NCBI GenBank assembly: GCA_003260075.1
Contig: QLIY01000594.1
Coordinates: forward strand, 34,018-98,017
Direction of reading: 5' to 3'
Source: Phallusia mammillata
Lineage: Eukaryota; Chordata; Ascidiacea; Phlebobranchia; Ascidiidae
Length of the DNA: 64,000 bases
The notes beneath the pieces were generated by a model that saw nothing but the letters and a program-made list of their open reading frames with translations, did no database searches and was not told the origin of the DNA. Shown here piece after piece: positions 54,519-64,000 of this stretch. Each line of letters starts with the position of its first letter. The stretch's first letter is position 1. The translations under genes and the position numbers were made by a program.

Positions 54519-57121
54519 CTATTCTTCCAAAGCATCAGATCTTTGTAGCACTTTCTTGTCTCCAATGACAACCATAGGGGCAACAGGAGTCAGTTTTTTC
54601 GTACTCCTGTCATCACCCATTTTCTTTCGGCCTGCAAAATTGTTAACAGATAAAAGTAATGTATTTCTGGCCTTAGGAAAAAGATTAATTATATTAGTGG
54701 TTCTCACCATTTTCATTATGACCCCTTTAGGGATTTACAGATTTGATTTAGGTAACATGTGTGAACTCTAATCGTGTTGCAGTAAATGTTACCCAAACTT
54801 CTGATTTAAGTCATTTTCGGTCATATAAGGTCCATTTATAAGCCACAAGTCACAAAAATGCAAAAAAAAACCTCAACAGGGTCATAACTAAATTTAATTT
54901 TTTTTAAGCATCTTTACAACCCCCTCAATAGTGCTTGGTGGCCCCAACAGGAAGTTTTGACCCACAGTTTGATAAGCAACGCTGTATGTGATAAGGATCA
55001 CCAAGTTTACAAAGAAAAAGCACTCAACACAAAAACCAAATTAGCAGTGTCAAAACATGAGCACACAAATCTGCCAAAATCTGTGGAAATAGGTTGTGGG
55101 TAATATACCTGATCCTGGTCTGATGCCATGAGCTCTCTTCTGTGCTGGTGATCCCCATTTGGTTGAATGAGATCCTGCAGCAACTTTACCAATTACCGCC
55201 ACACATTTTTGATCCACATTTATTTCTCTACTGCTAGGCATCTAGGAAAAAGCAAGAGGGTAAAAAGCAAAAGCTGGCACTCTTTTTTTGAAACATTACA
55301 GTTTCTTTACTTTGATAATAACTCTAACACCCTCTTTTCTCAGGATTGTACCATAGTTGCCTGCGGAACGAGCAATTTGTGCTCCTTTACCAGGAACAAA
55401 TTCCAAAGAACAGATTCTTGTTCCACTTGGTATCATGCCAACAGGGTATGCATCACCATCAACAAACTCAGCTGCATAAACATAAATTGATCCCCCCCCC
55501 CTTTATTAGGGATGGGCCGAGCCGAGCCAGAACCCGAGTACTCGGTACCAAGCATCACTGTTTTTGATGCTCGGTGCTCGGCCGAGTAGTTGCACAAACT
55601 AACCGAGCACCAAATTTGCATATTCATACCCTGCTAACATACGTAAGTTTTGTTGGAAAGGGTACACAAGAACAAAAATGACAGTTTATTTAAATACGTT
55701 ATGATCGTAAAACAAACGCATACTACTGGGTCTGTATAGCTTTAATACACCACTGGTGATGTAAGCGACCTTGTAATGCTAAAACTAGCATGGACTAGGG
55801 GATGTTTGTGACGTCATAATGCACCCGAGTGTGCTCAGCCGAGCACCAAGCATTAACGTGAGATGCTCGGTGCTTGACCAAACAGAACACTTGCAATTTT
55901 GGCCCATCCCTAATATCTATAACAGTGAAGTTGAAAACAAAAATGCAAATCATACAATATTATTACACTTTATTAACACTAAAGATCTAACTAAGAAACA
56001 CACCATCTGGAACCATTTTTGCAGAATTAGTGATAATAGTGCCTGCTTCCATTGTTTCCGTAGCCAATATCCAACGTTCCTTCTTTGGCCCAGCCACCAA
56101 TGCAATCATTCCTGATCTATTGTCATCATGCTGAACTTTAATCACCTAAAAACAATGACATCAGTATAAATTTGATAAAGTGCAAGTTTATAACGGAAGT
56201 ACAACCATTGCAACTACTTATTGTTTAGTGACAAAATAAAATGGTTTAATAAGTGTATCAATATCTGTTGATTTTTATTTAAAAAACAAGCAACAACATT
56301 GTTCTTTTAATAAGTCCTTGATAAAACCTGAACTAAGCAAAGTATACATAAAATCAAGTATAAGAAAGAAATACTTTTTCTTGGTAGTATGACTTTGCAT
56401 TAACTTCTTCAGCAGTTAATCGGCTTCTGTCCACCCAATGCCATTCACGGGAATCACCTCCCCCTAGTTTTTTAGTCCATACTCGACCAGGAACAATTTC
56501 ATCTGTTTAAAATTTTACAAAATAGTTAAGATATATATATTGTAGAATTTTAACCTTAATACGAACATGCTGCATTATTTTTGTGTGTGTGTGTTGAAAT
56601 AGTACGCTGACAACTGTTTAAGACAACAATCTAAACACAATATTTATTTTCTGTGATTGTACAAAAAATGTGGTACAAAATACGGATACAAGTGAGGTAA
56701 AAAAAGTGTTTATATATGTATGATGTTAATAATAATATGTATGACTTTCAAAAAGGTTTAGTTTAAAATGTGTAGACTGATTAAAAAAACATGATTTACT
56801 TGAATGCTGCACTTTGGTAGGAAGTCGTCCACCAGTACGATATACAGGCAATGGCTTAGTGGTGTATTCTGGTTGTTCCCACAGTTTTACCAGACGATGC
56901 CCAAACCTTCCATGTTTATTGCAAGATGTGCACAAAGACTGGGTTTCTACTGTTTGTGCTCGAAAAGTAACTGATAAAGCGCACAACTGATTTGGTCTCA
57001 ATGAACTTTGGACAAATTGACGCAACCACCTGCTAGTTATACCGCCAGCCATGCGAATGTTTTCTTTTACACTTTCATAACACAACAATTGTGAATAATC
57101 CTTAATCACTTCCACTCTCAC
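54519..57121 (-). CDS. MRPL2: Mitochondrial ribosomal protein L2
   Basis: Large-subunit protein of the mitochondrial ribosome (uL2m), near the peptidyl-transferase centre. Six exons in phase (minus): 56800-57121 (start 57121, or more likely the Met at 57052), 56375-56502, 56004-56145, 55311-55471, 55109-55241, 54519-54631 (TAG). From Met 57052 the N-terminus MAGGITSRWLRQFVQSSLRP fits a mitochondrial presequence. L2 signatures: YTTKPLPVYRTGGR, VQHDDNRSGMIALVAG, RWILATETMEAGTII, DAYPVGMIPSGTRICSLE, PGKGAQIARSAGNYGTIL and SSREINVDQKCVAVIGKV. The C-terminal part KRAHGIRPGSG and LTPVAPMVVIGDKK replaces the longer RNA-binding end of bacterial L2, as in other metazoan MRPL2. Intron 3 holds a C10 run and a hAT-like element. 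Confidence 0.92.
55507..55912. mobile_element. hAT-like non-autonomous element, about 406 bp, next to a gap
   Basis: Inverted ends TATTAGGGATGGGCC (left, from 55504) and GGCCCATCCCTAATA (right). Internal GATGCTCGG/CCGAGCATC-type repeats occur (CCGAGCCGAG, TGCTCGGTGCTCGG). The left flank is cut by the C10 run at 55492-55501; its remaining 5 nt TTTAT match 4 of 5 with the right flank ATATCTAT, consistent with an 8-bp duplication partly lost in the gap. It lies in an MRPL2 intron. Confidence 0.65.
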
Positions 57122-57627
57122 GCTGTACCGGGGGAATTCCGGAATTCGATAATGAAATTTACATTGCCAATAAAAGTACAGTTTATATTCTTTATCAGCG
57201 TTTTAAAAGTGTTTTGCAGTAAAAATGTGGCTAGTGGATAGATTCGAACTGATTGTTGTTTGCTTTATTTGATGTGGTGTGTTCTATTAGGACTGCATTA
57301 TACTATTGTAGCTTTACACCAATTTGACAAAATAAAGTTTCTCCTTCATTGTGCCACATGTGCTGGTCCGGAGAAGAAGATTCAAACATAAAACGATAAA
57401 CCATAGGTTGAACTTGAAGTATTGCAGAAGATCGCAGAGCAGTGTTTTTTTTCCCGAGGGGGATACGGATTAAAAACATGAATAGAGAACGAACGAAAGA
57501 GTCCATTTTGATTTCTTCAAAGTATTAACGTTAGCCATATCATTGTTTATTATATTATAGCTGCATACCTTTTGCGTTGTTTCGTACGCGAGTGGAGTAG
57601 GTATAAAAAATGTAGGTCTAGTCCGTG

Positions 57628-57860
57628 CATAAAACATGTTTATTCTGTAATACTCAGTTAGGTGCAATGGACATACTCATATCATATATGTAGCCCACAG
57701 GCTGTCAAAAGCCAAAAAAAAACGGTACCCCCCCCCCATAAAACATGTTTATTCTGTAATACTCAGTTAGGTGCAATGGACATACAAAACCAATTAAAGT
57801 GACATACTCATATAATATATGTAGCCCACAGGCTGTCAAATTCCAAAAAACAAACAGTGT
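57628..57860. repeat. Direct duplication around a C10 run
   Basis: Copy 1 is 57628-57727, the C run is 57728-57737, copy 2 is 57737-57860. Copy 2 has a 22-bp insertion (AAAACCAATTAAAGTGACAT followed by AC), i.e. an indel polymorphism between the copies. Confidence 0.8.
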
Positions 57861-58018
57861 AACGGACCACGAAGGAATGTAACTTTCCATTATTGTGGTT
57901 TTTCCTTTGATTGTTTTTTGGAGGCTTGTTCTTGTTCAACGTTGGTTTTAATATTACTCAGCTGCAGATAGCATTACTATTATATTGGAATCAAATGTCA
58001 CTTGCAATTTCAGGAACA

Positions 58019-58434
58019 ATAGTATACTGCTTACAATGTAGGATAATCACATAATCTTCTCTGAGACTTATTAATTTGTGCTTCCGGGCTGTCATATTTA
58101 GATTATTGAATGTATAATACTGTGTTGGAGATATTTATTACATTCCAAGTTTAATTTGTAGCTAAAAAGGTGTTACAGATTTGATTTGTTGCTGTAGATA
58201 ACTGATGTCTACCTTTGTAATGCCCCCCCCCCATAGTATACTGCTTACAATGTAGGATAATCACATAATCTTCTCTGAGATTTATTAATTTGTGCTTCCG
58301 GGCTGTCATATTTACATTATTGAATGTATAATATTACATAGAAATATTTATTACTTTCCAAGTTTCATTTGTACCTAAAAAGTTGTTACAAATTTGATTT
58401 GTTGCTGTAGATAACTGATGTTAACCTTTGTAAT
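58019..58434. repeat. Direct duplication (about 203 bp) around a C10 run
   Basis: Copy 1 is 58019-58222, C10 is 58223-58232, copy 2 is 58233-58434, with about 4-5% substitutions and a short indel (ACTGTGTTGGAGAT versus ATTACATAGAAAT). Confidence 0.85.
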
Positions 58435-58495
58435 ACTTTGAAGTAATGTTACTGATACTGGATTCAGCTTGTCCCACAAACTAAAGGTTATAATC

Positions 58496-58852
58496 ATGGA
58501 AGAACAACTACAAATTCAACACTTCCCTTGCATTGTGAGTGACCAGATGGTTCACATACATATACTTAAATTGAAACAATCTGTCATTATTTGGATCAAC
58601 CCTGATGGAAACATAGCGATGGAAAATCTGGCTGTTGCAATGCAGACAACTACTCAAGGCACAACATCACAAAAGTTACTTGGATCTTATGCTAACAGTA
58701 CCTCAGACCGTCTTGCACACAAATTAAGCCAACGCACAGGCAAACAAGTTCTGGCTAGCTATAACTTACCTGAAACTGATGTAGAATTGTTAGGAAACAT
58801 TACAGAGAAGTTGCTCACTAACCCAATGTTTAAAAAACACTGTGACGCTTAG
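58496..58852 (+). CDS. PSMG4: Proteasome assembly chaperone 4
   Basis: Small chaperone (PAC4) that works with PAC3 in early assembly of the 20S proteasome alpha ring. Single exon, 118 aa from MEEQLQIQHF; an in-frame ATG 27 nt upstream is possible. Family matches: MVHIHILKLKQSVIIWI, MENLAVAMQT, SKLLG-like KLLGSYANSTSDRLA, LSQRTGKQVLASYNL, with the expected length (human 123 aa). Vertebrate PSMG4 is spliced, so the lack of introns in this intron-rich window hints at retroposition or intron loss. The frame is fully intact. Confidence 0.9.
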   Translation: MEEQLQIQHFPCIVSDQMVHIHILKLKQSVIIWINPDGNIAMENLAVAMQTTTQGTTSQKLLGSYANSTSDRLAHKLSQRTGKQVLASYNLPETDVELLGNITEKLLTNPMFKKHCDA

Positions 58853-58886
58853 TGTTACAGTTGACTGTCTTTGCCGAGGACACAAG

Positions 58887-59075
58887 ACACATCAACTATT
58901 TTATTTAAAGATGAGATTTTATGAAAAAACAAAGAACATCACTATGATTCAAACAGTTACTAGAGAAAACAAAGGTTTTAATAGTGCCCCCCCCCCCACA
59001 CATCAACTATTTTATTTAAAGATGAGATTTTATGAAAAAACAAAGGACATCACTATGATTCAAACAGTTACTAGA
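58887..59075. repeat. Direct duplication around a C11 run
   Basis: Copy 1 is 58887-58963, the C run is 58987-58997, copy 2 is 58998-59075. There is one substitution (AAGAACATC/AAGGACATC). A 23-nt non-matching tail follows copy 1 before the C run. Confidence 0.8.
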
Positions 59076-59351
59076 GTTACTGATCTTCAGAACATATATA
59101 TTATGAAAAAATTGGTTTAAATAACAAGGACATACATACATCTAACCGGTGGGATAAAAGGTCCAAATACTTTTTGGATGAGAAACGACTTTATAATGAC
59201 ACATTGCACAATGTTTACAAGCTTTGTCAGCACACATATAAAATTAAAACAACGAAGTCTTTTTGCTAATCAAGGCTAAAATGAATGAAACCCTTGGCCT
59301 GACTCCAGTTTCGCTGCCTCTGAATTTGTTTCAGCCAACTGAACAAAGTGT

Positions 59352-61828
59352 TTACTGTATGATACAGCACCATGAGTTGGCTTTCTTGGCCTGAAATAAA
59401 TCATTCGATGTCATGTTGTAAATCATTGCTACACATACAGTGCTTTTGCACATACCTGTTTGTAAAATGTTTTAGATTGGATACTCAATTGATTGGACTT
59501 TTCCACCAAGTCGTCAAGTTTCTCACCCCGTTGCATAAGTGATTCCATCGTTTCATGCTGTATTTTTCAAAATAATAAAATTCAAACTGTTAAAACCCAT
59601 CCTTAACATTTTCTTTGAATACACATTTATTTCATGGTGAAAAAAAACGGCCCAAATAGATGTAAAAAGCGACATGCTTTACTGTTTAAACATTTCAGCA
59701 AATGCTCATGCCATCATCAGTAAGTAAAGCATGTCCCTTTTTATGTCTATTTGGGCCGTTATTTATCCCACATTTTGCTAGCAATGGAATAAACTGTGTC
59801 ATTTTGTTCTTGCACTATTTTACCAAAACAACTTTAGTGTCATCCAAATCTGCTTGAACCCGGGTCATGGCATCAGCTTCTCTGGGATTTTGGTATTTTT
59901 GTAGCATCTCGGGCAACCCTTCATAATGAATATGTCTGAAATAAAATAAATCTTGATTATTATTTTCCATCCTACATAACAATGTAAGTTAAAAGCTTAC
60001 GCCTGTGCTCCATATGGCCAGTCTTTTGAAGGAACTTTAGAAGCAAAGTCTTCACACGCCTAAACAAATGATCAAAATACATTTAAAAGTTTTGTGTTTA
60101 TCATTATATGTTTTGGCTTGGCAGAATATCACATTGACCAGGCCTGCAAAATATATATCACTATATGGCCCTTCCCAAATAAATCAACAGTGAAGGAGTG
60201 TACTCAGGCAGCAAAAAAATCTTGCTGTATAAAATTGATATTAAGCCTTTGTTTTTATTTCACATAAGATTCATAAAAAAATAATCTGTTTATGATGATG
60301 ATCAGAACTATAACTACTGGGCAAAATATGATACAAAACAATTGTTCTCATGATTCCTTTTACACCAGGGGCAGGCAACTTCTCCAGTCAGCGGGCCTGA
60401 TATGGGAAAATGAAGTACTTGGCGGGCCGGATTCCTGAATCGATACATTAATCGCGTATTTATCCAGTGATTTAAAACAGACATTTGACCACCTAAACCA
60501 AATACAATCAAGATCACAATTACAATACAGTTCAAACTATCTAACTGATATAACATAAAATTATTCATCACAGCAAATTTAATGCATACACCACACACTT
60601 AGATACTGCTGAAACACACACAAGGTTGGCAGTTGTGTCGTAACAATGGACGTATGGTGCAATGGTAACAAGGGCGGAAAGTTTTGCTATTGGGGAGCGT
60701 TACTGTCGGTCGCAACTATAATTTGACATAGTAAGCAAGTAGTGGGGGATTGTAGCAGACTGTGGCCGTGTGCCACATTATCATGTAAGACTGGAAACTG
60801 TCTGCGGGCCGCTCAAAATCCCGTCGCGGGCCGTATGTTGCCCACCCCTGTTTTACACTATAAACCAGTGAACTGCAGCACTTAAGAGTTACATGAAGCT
60901 CTTCATCAATCGCATGACTGTCACAACCTGAGTAAGTATTTTTGCTTTAGAACAGTTGATAAATCAACTTCTTTTGTACAAAATTAACTGTTTCTTTTTC
61001 AAAAAGCACTTCATGGTGTTTACCATACTTGTTGTCATGAAAACAGAGCAACATTGTTTTAATGTTATTTCTTTCAAATAATTTTTTTGGAAAATCGCTG
61101 TGAAGTTAAATTAGCACAAAACAGCTTTTCATAGTTCATATTTTTGCAGACAGTTATGAGCACATATTGCATGTAGAGAATCACAATATTAATTCATACA
61201 ACCTCGTACCCTGGCAAAAGAAGAACGAAAAAGGTTTAGGTTGAAATAGTCTAAAATGAATATTACCTGTTGTGGCCCATTAGGGTACAATCTTTAGATA
61301 TGTTGATGTTGAGCATACTACTACAATATTTGTTATGCTAAGTATTTATGGCTGTTTTTAACAGTTAAAAAAAAACTTTTTATTATATACACACTTGAAG
61401 TTTTGGTTATAACAAATGTTTTAAATCTAAAGTAAAAACTAAAATTACAAATACAAAGTAAAAGCCACTGCCTTACTTTGCTTAAAACTGTAAATGCAAC
61501 TCTTCGAGGGTAATCATGATCAGAAATCAGGACTGCAGCTAGGCGATCATCACGAACAAAAACATGGCATAGATATTCCTGCTCTTTCACAGATTGTCTT
61601 TGTCCTGGTTGTGTTCTTTCAGTGATAATTTGTGTTGTGAAAACCATAAACTCTTCCACGCTGTAATAATACAATTTGTCTAAACTTGTATTTGTTTCAA
61701 GAGGGCAACAAAATAAGTTACCTTTTGCGTTGAAAGAAGTTGAAACTCTGTAAGTTGTGAGTTGCTGCCAACGGCACAACTGTTGATGGGCATTTAAACA
61801 GGACACTCAATGAGAAAAGTTTAACCAT
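59352..61828 (-). CDS. YKT6: v-SNARE YKT6
   Basis: Prenylated R-SNARE in ER-Golgi, endosomal and autophagosome fusion. Six exons join in phase to 200 aa (minus): 61722-61828, 61477-61660, 60001-60059, 59824-59935, 59456-59557, 59352-59390 (TAA). N-terminal longin domain: [67 protein letters not shown] helix: [20 protein letters not shown] and [18 protein letters not shown] with the central-layer Arg. C-terminus CCIIQ is a CaaX box with the double Cys used for prenylation and palmitoylation (CCAIM in human). Length equals the human protein (198 aa) within two residues. Intron 2 is expanded (1.4 kb) and holds a hAT MITE. Confidence 0.96.
59646..59760. mobile_element. Inverted-repeat hairpin element (MITE-like), 115 bp
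   Basis: Left arm AACGGCCCAAATAGATGTAA... and right arm ...CTATTTGGGCCGTT pair over about 39 bp with few mismatches, around a 35-nt centre. It lies in YKT6 intron 4 and shares its arm motif with the 40128 hairpin. No clear target duplication is seen in the A-rich flanks. Confidence 0.7.
60366..60850. mobile_element. hAT-like MITE, 485 bp, with perfect 8-bp target duplication
   Basis: Left end CAGGGGCAGGCAAC, right end GTTGCCCACCCCTG; GCGGGCC motifs lie near both ends. It is flanked by TTTTACAC at 60358-60365 and again at 60851-60858. It lies in YKT6 intron 2, is non-coding, and has the same end sequence as the element at 62659. Confidence 0.92.
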
Positions 61829-62658
61829 CCTGGTTCTAATACACAGAAATTTCCTCTCACATAAAACATCATTTAGTTTGAAAACTAACCACTCCGATAT
61901 AAGCCATAAAACACTCTAATTTCTACTCTACATATCTTTAGCTGACCAGTAAACCTCAAAATGTAACTCGGGTGTTTATTAAATCACAACTTCCAGCAAT
62001 TGCGAAACTGACGTCGCACAAACTAAACTCAACTTGCGCCACAAGAGACAAGACAAAAACGAAAGTTTCGACAAAACCCACAGTTTCCAACCAAACAAAG
62101 AGTGACGTCATTGTTGCGAGTTGGAGTTGCGACCAGATGACTGGAAATTAATCGTACGCTTTTGAGTAATTACACGACACATTTTATATTGATATTTCTA
62201 CATTTAAACAAAGCTTTTATACGATGATGACAAAATGTTGTTATGTTTTTTTTTTACTTTAGTGATTTTTAACTTGCTTTTTGAAAAATGTAGTCTTATC
62301 ACAGCCGAACTTTAGGTAATAAAGAACTAACACATAAGGCTGCAAGTATGAGGAGACAAAACAAAACATCTACAAAAATTACCCAAACTTTTACTTCGCA
62401 GAAACAAAATTATATAAGCTAACTTTCCTTTTCAGATCTGCAACAAACAAAAACATGAAGATTATACCTTTATATACTTTTAAAGGAAAAATAAAAGAAT
62501 CTTGTGTTAGCAGGACTCGTTCTGCGATCTGAAACCGTTGCTTCGCAGTTAACACCTATAAAAACCCAGATTTTGGAAGAAAATAACTAATAGGCTAAGA
62601 CATATAATGTAACGCAGTCCCCTTAGAAAAGTGGCCAGCTTCTTCGGACAGCGTAACA

Positions 62659-62970
62659 CAGGGGTGGGCAACCTTTGTTACTGTAGGGCCAATTATAAAT
62701 GTCAAAATTGGATCGAGGGCCGCACATGTTCATCACACAAAGTGATTTTGCTTTGTTTCTTACCAAATATGCTTAACTACAAGTATTATTCGTATTCGAT
62801 TCTTGCCACATTTTGTCAGGTCGCAGAAAACAAGCATTAGGCGCATTAATCAGCTCAAAAAGATGTAATAATTGGACTCGTTTGCCAGTACTTATGAAAT
62901 CCAAGCGTCTCTGCGGGCCGCACAAGCATTAATGATGGGCCGCATGCGGCCCGCAGGTTGCCCACCCCTG
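62659..62970. mobile_element. hAT-like MITE, 312 bp
   Basis: Ends CAGGGGTGGGCAACCT and AGGTTGCCCACCCCTG are inverted repeats, with GCGGGCCGCA-type subterminal motifs. Flanks GCGTAACA (62651-62658) and CCGTAACA (62971-62978) match in 7 of 8 bases. It belongs to the same family as the 60366 element. Confidence 0.9.
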
Positions 62971-63005
62971 CCGTAACAGGTCACCTCTGCAATCTCCGAG
63001 GATTT

Positions 63006-63715
63006 ATCCTCCGCGCAATATTTTGGATTTCCCCTTGTAATCCGCGCAAATTTAGGCTTCTTACGTGTAATCCGCGCAAAAAGATGTTGTCCGCGCAACC
63101 TAGCACAGCTTTCGTAGGTAACCACAATAAACTTTCTTTAAAATTTTATATTTACGTTGCACAATGAAGTTCTATGTCGTCACAAGCCTTATTTCACGAA
63201 CAATCCACGCAAATCAGTCAAGCACATCGAAACTTTTCGATCGTCACGCTTGAAATAACATTTCTATTCCGCTAACGTAGTCGTTAAAAGTACATTTATT
63301 TTTATTTTTAGGACGTAGTTTGACTATCAAAGTGACTGTCAGCTGAGCAAGTTACATAAAATAATGTTTTCTGTATGACAAATAATTAAAAACAGTTAAG
63401 AGCAGTTTGGCAATCACAAACTATCTCCAAAAAACAAATCAGCAAAATGTTTAAATCGTTATGAAAATGAAAAATTGTAGAATCTAGCAGAACAGCTGCG
63501 TGCGCAATGGAGCAAAACTGAAGATTCGTCGTGTTTATTACTTTATTTAGTTGTTCTTTTTGTCGACTGGATAGTCTTGCAGGCGTTACATACAAATTGC
63601 GTTAATCGTTAAATCCACCTGTCAATCAAAAATCTATCAATCCGCGCAGAAAATTGTAATTCCGCGCAAAAATCCGCGCAATTATTTTGACGAAAAAAAT
63701 ATCCTCCGCGCAAAA
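63006..63715. repeat. Dispersed cluster of TCCGCGCAA words
   Basis: TCCGCGCA occurs at about 63009, 63040, 63070, 63088, 63641, 63661, 63672 and 63704, plus a degenerate TCCACGCAA near 63206, all in the same orientation and in two groups about 550 bp apart. CpG-rich words are otherwise rare here. It could be an iterated binding site or the subterminal repeats of a transposon. Confidence 0.6.
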
Positions 63716-64000
63716 ATAAAACTTTCCCATTTGGAACGTACGCAACCAGAACACCGACAGACACCATCAAATGAAATGCTTTAATCGGCGAATACAATCA
63801 ATCTCAGTCACGTAGCAATGCAGTTTTTTAACTGTAAGAAATGGCCCACAGAGGTAACTCGGTGAGTGGCAAAGCTGAAATAACATATCACACATGAATA
63901 AGGCATTATGACGTCACAGAACATACGATTCACTCACCAGCAATATGTACTTGCAGTCAACACGACTGTGCAGTTTACAGGCGATCGGATGTCACAACTG

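Larger units (their letters stand above)
57122..58495. other. Divergent intergenic region, MRPL2 / PSMG4
   Basis: Largely occupied by the duplications at 57628-57860 and 58019-58434. The remaining sequence would carry both promoters. Short open frames such as 57303-57506 (-) show no support. Confidence 0.5.
61829..64000. other. YKT6 upstream region to window end
   Basis: No gene recognised. It contains the hAT MITE at 62659-62970 and a cluster of TCCGCGCAA words (listed separately). The last 300 bp are unremarkable. Confidence 0.5.

Noticed and set aside
62999-63715. CRISPR-like array from the repeated TCCGCGCAA words
   Set aside because: Eukaryotic context, 8-9 bp word, irregular spacing; no cas genes.

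Overview
This is a compact, AT-rich animal nuclear window (estimated by eye) carrying about 15 genes split by short GT..AG introns, mostly 50-700 bp. Gene content (cereblon, PTPDC1-like phosphatase, HEXIM, PLEKHG-type RhoGEF, vWA-EGF-ZP protein), very short intergenic distances and 1-4% differences between repeated allelic copies point to a highly polymorphic invertebrate chordate. An ascidian tunicate is the best guess, but this is inference. Coding exons were rebuilt by reading splice sites and checking that the reading phase is continuous.

Layout: 36-228 last exon of CRBN (+); 1425-9384 PTPDC1-like phosphatase (+); 11013-13609 secreted Ly6-sushi-vWA protein (-); 15078-16335 RPIA (+), convergent with PTGES2 (-, 16451-17931); 18290-19524 small coiled-coil protein (+), divergent from PTGES2; 20228-20935 HEXIM (-); 22633-28445 DH-PH RhoGEF (-) with a possible 5' exon at 29396-29935; 33365-34679 Ser-rich terminal exon (-); 35698-40755 vWA-EGF3-ZP-TM protein (+) followed by a beta-microseminoprotein-like gene (+, 40977-41645); 42496-42990 orphan terminal exon (-); 44254-48348 PFKFB (-); 54519-57121 MRPL2 (-); 58496-58852 PSMG4 (+); 59352-61828 YKT6 (-).

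Most genes are unlinked housekeeping genes (pentose phosphate pathway, fructose-2,6-bisphosphate control, prostaglandin synthesis, mitochondrial ribosome, proteasome assembly, vesicle fusion, transcription elongation control). The accessory part is extracellular: a Ly6-sushi-vWA protein, and a ZP-domain membrane protein next to a microseminoprotein-like secreted protein.

The strangest large-scale signal is a set of C-only runs, nearly all exactly 10 nt and always C on the + strand. Most are flanked by near-identical direct copies of 60-590 bp. They are best read as scaffold gaps (10-base placeholders shown as C) between overlapping allelic contigs, not as biology. They duplicate parts of exons in RPIA and PFKFB and interrupt the ZP gene. 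Three hAT-like MITEs, two of them with clear 8-bp target duplications and one with a 7/8 match, plus a fourth hAT-like element cut by a gap and two related hairpin elements, lie in introns or between genes.
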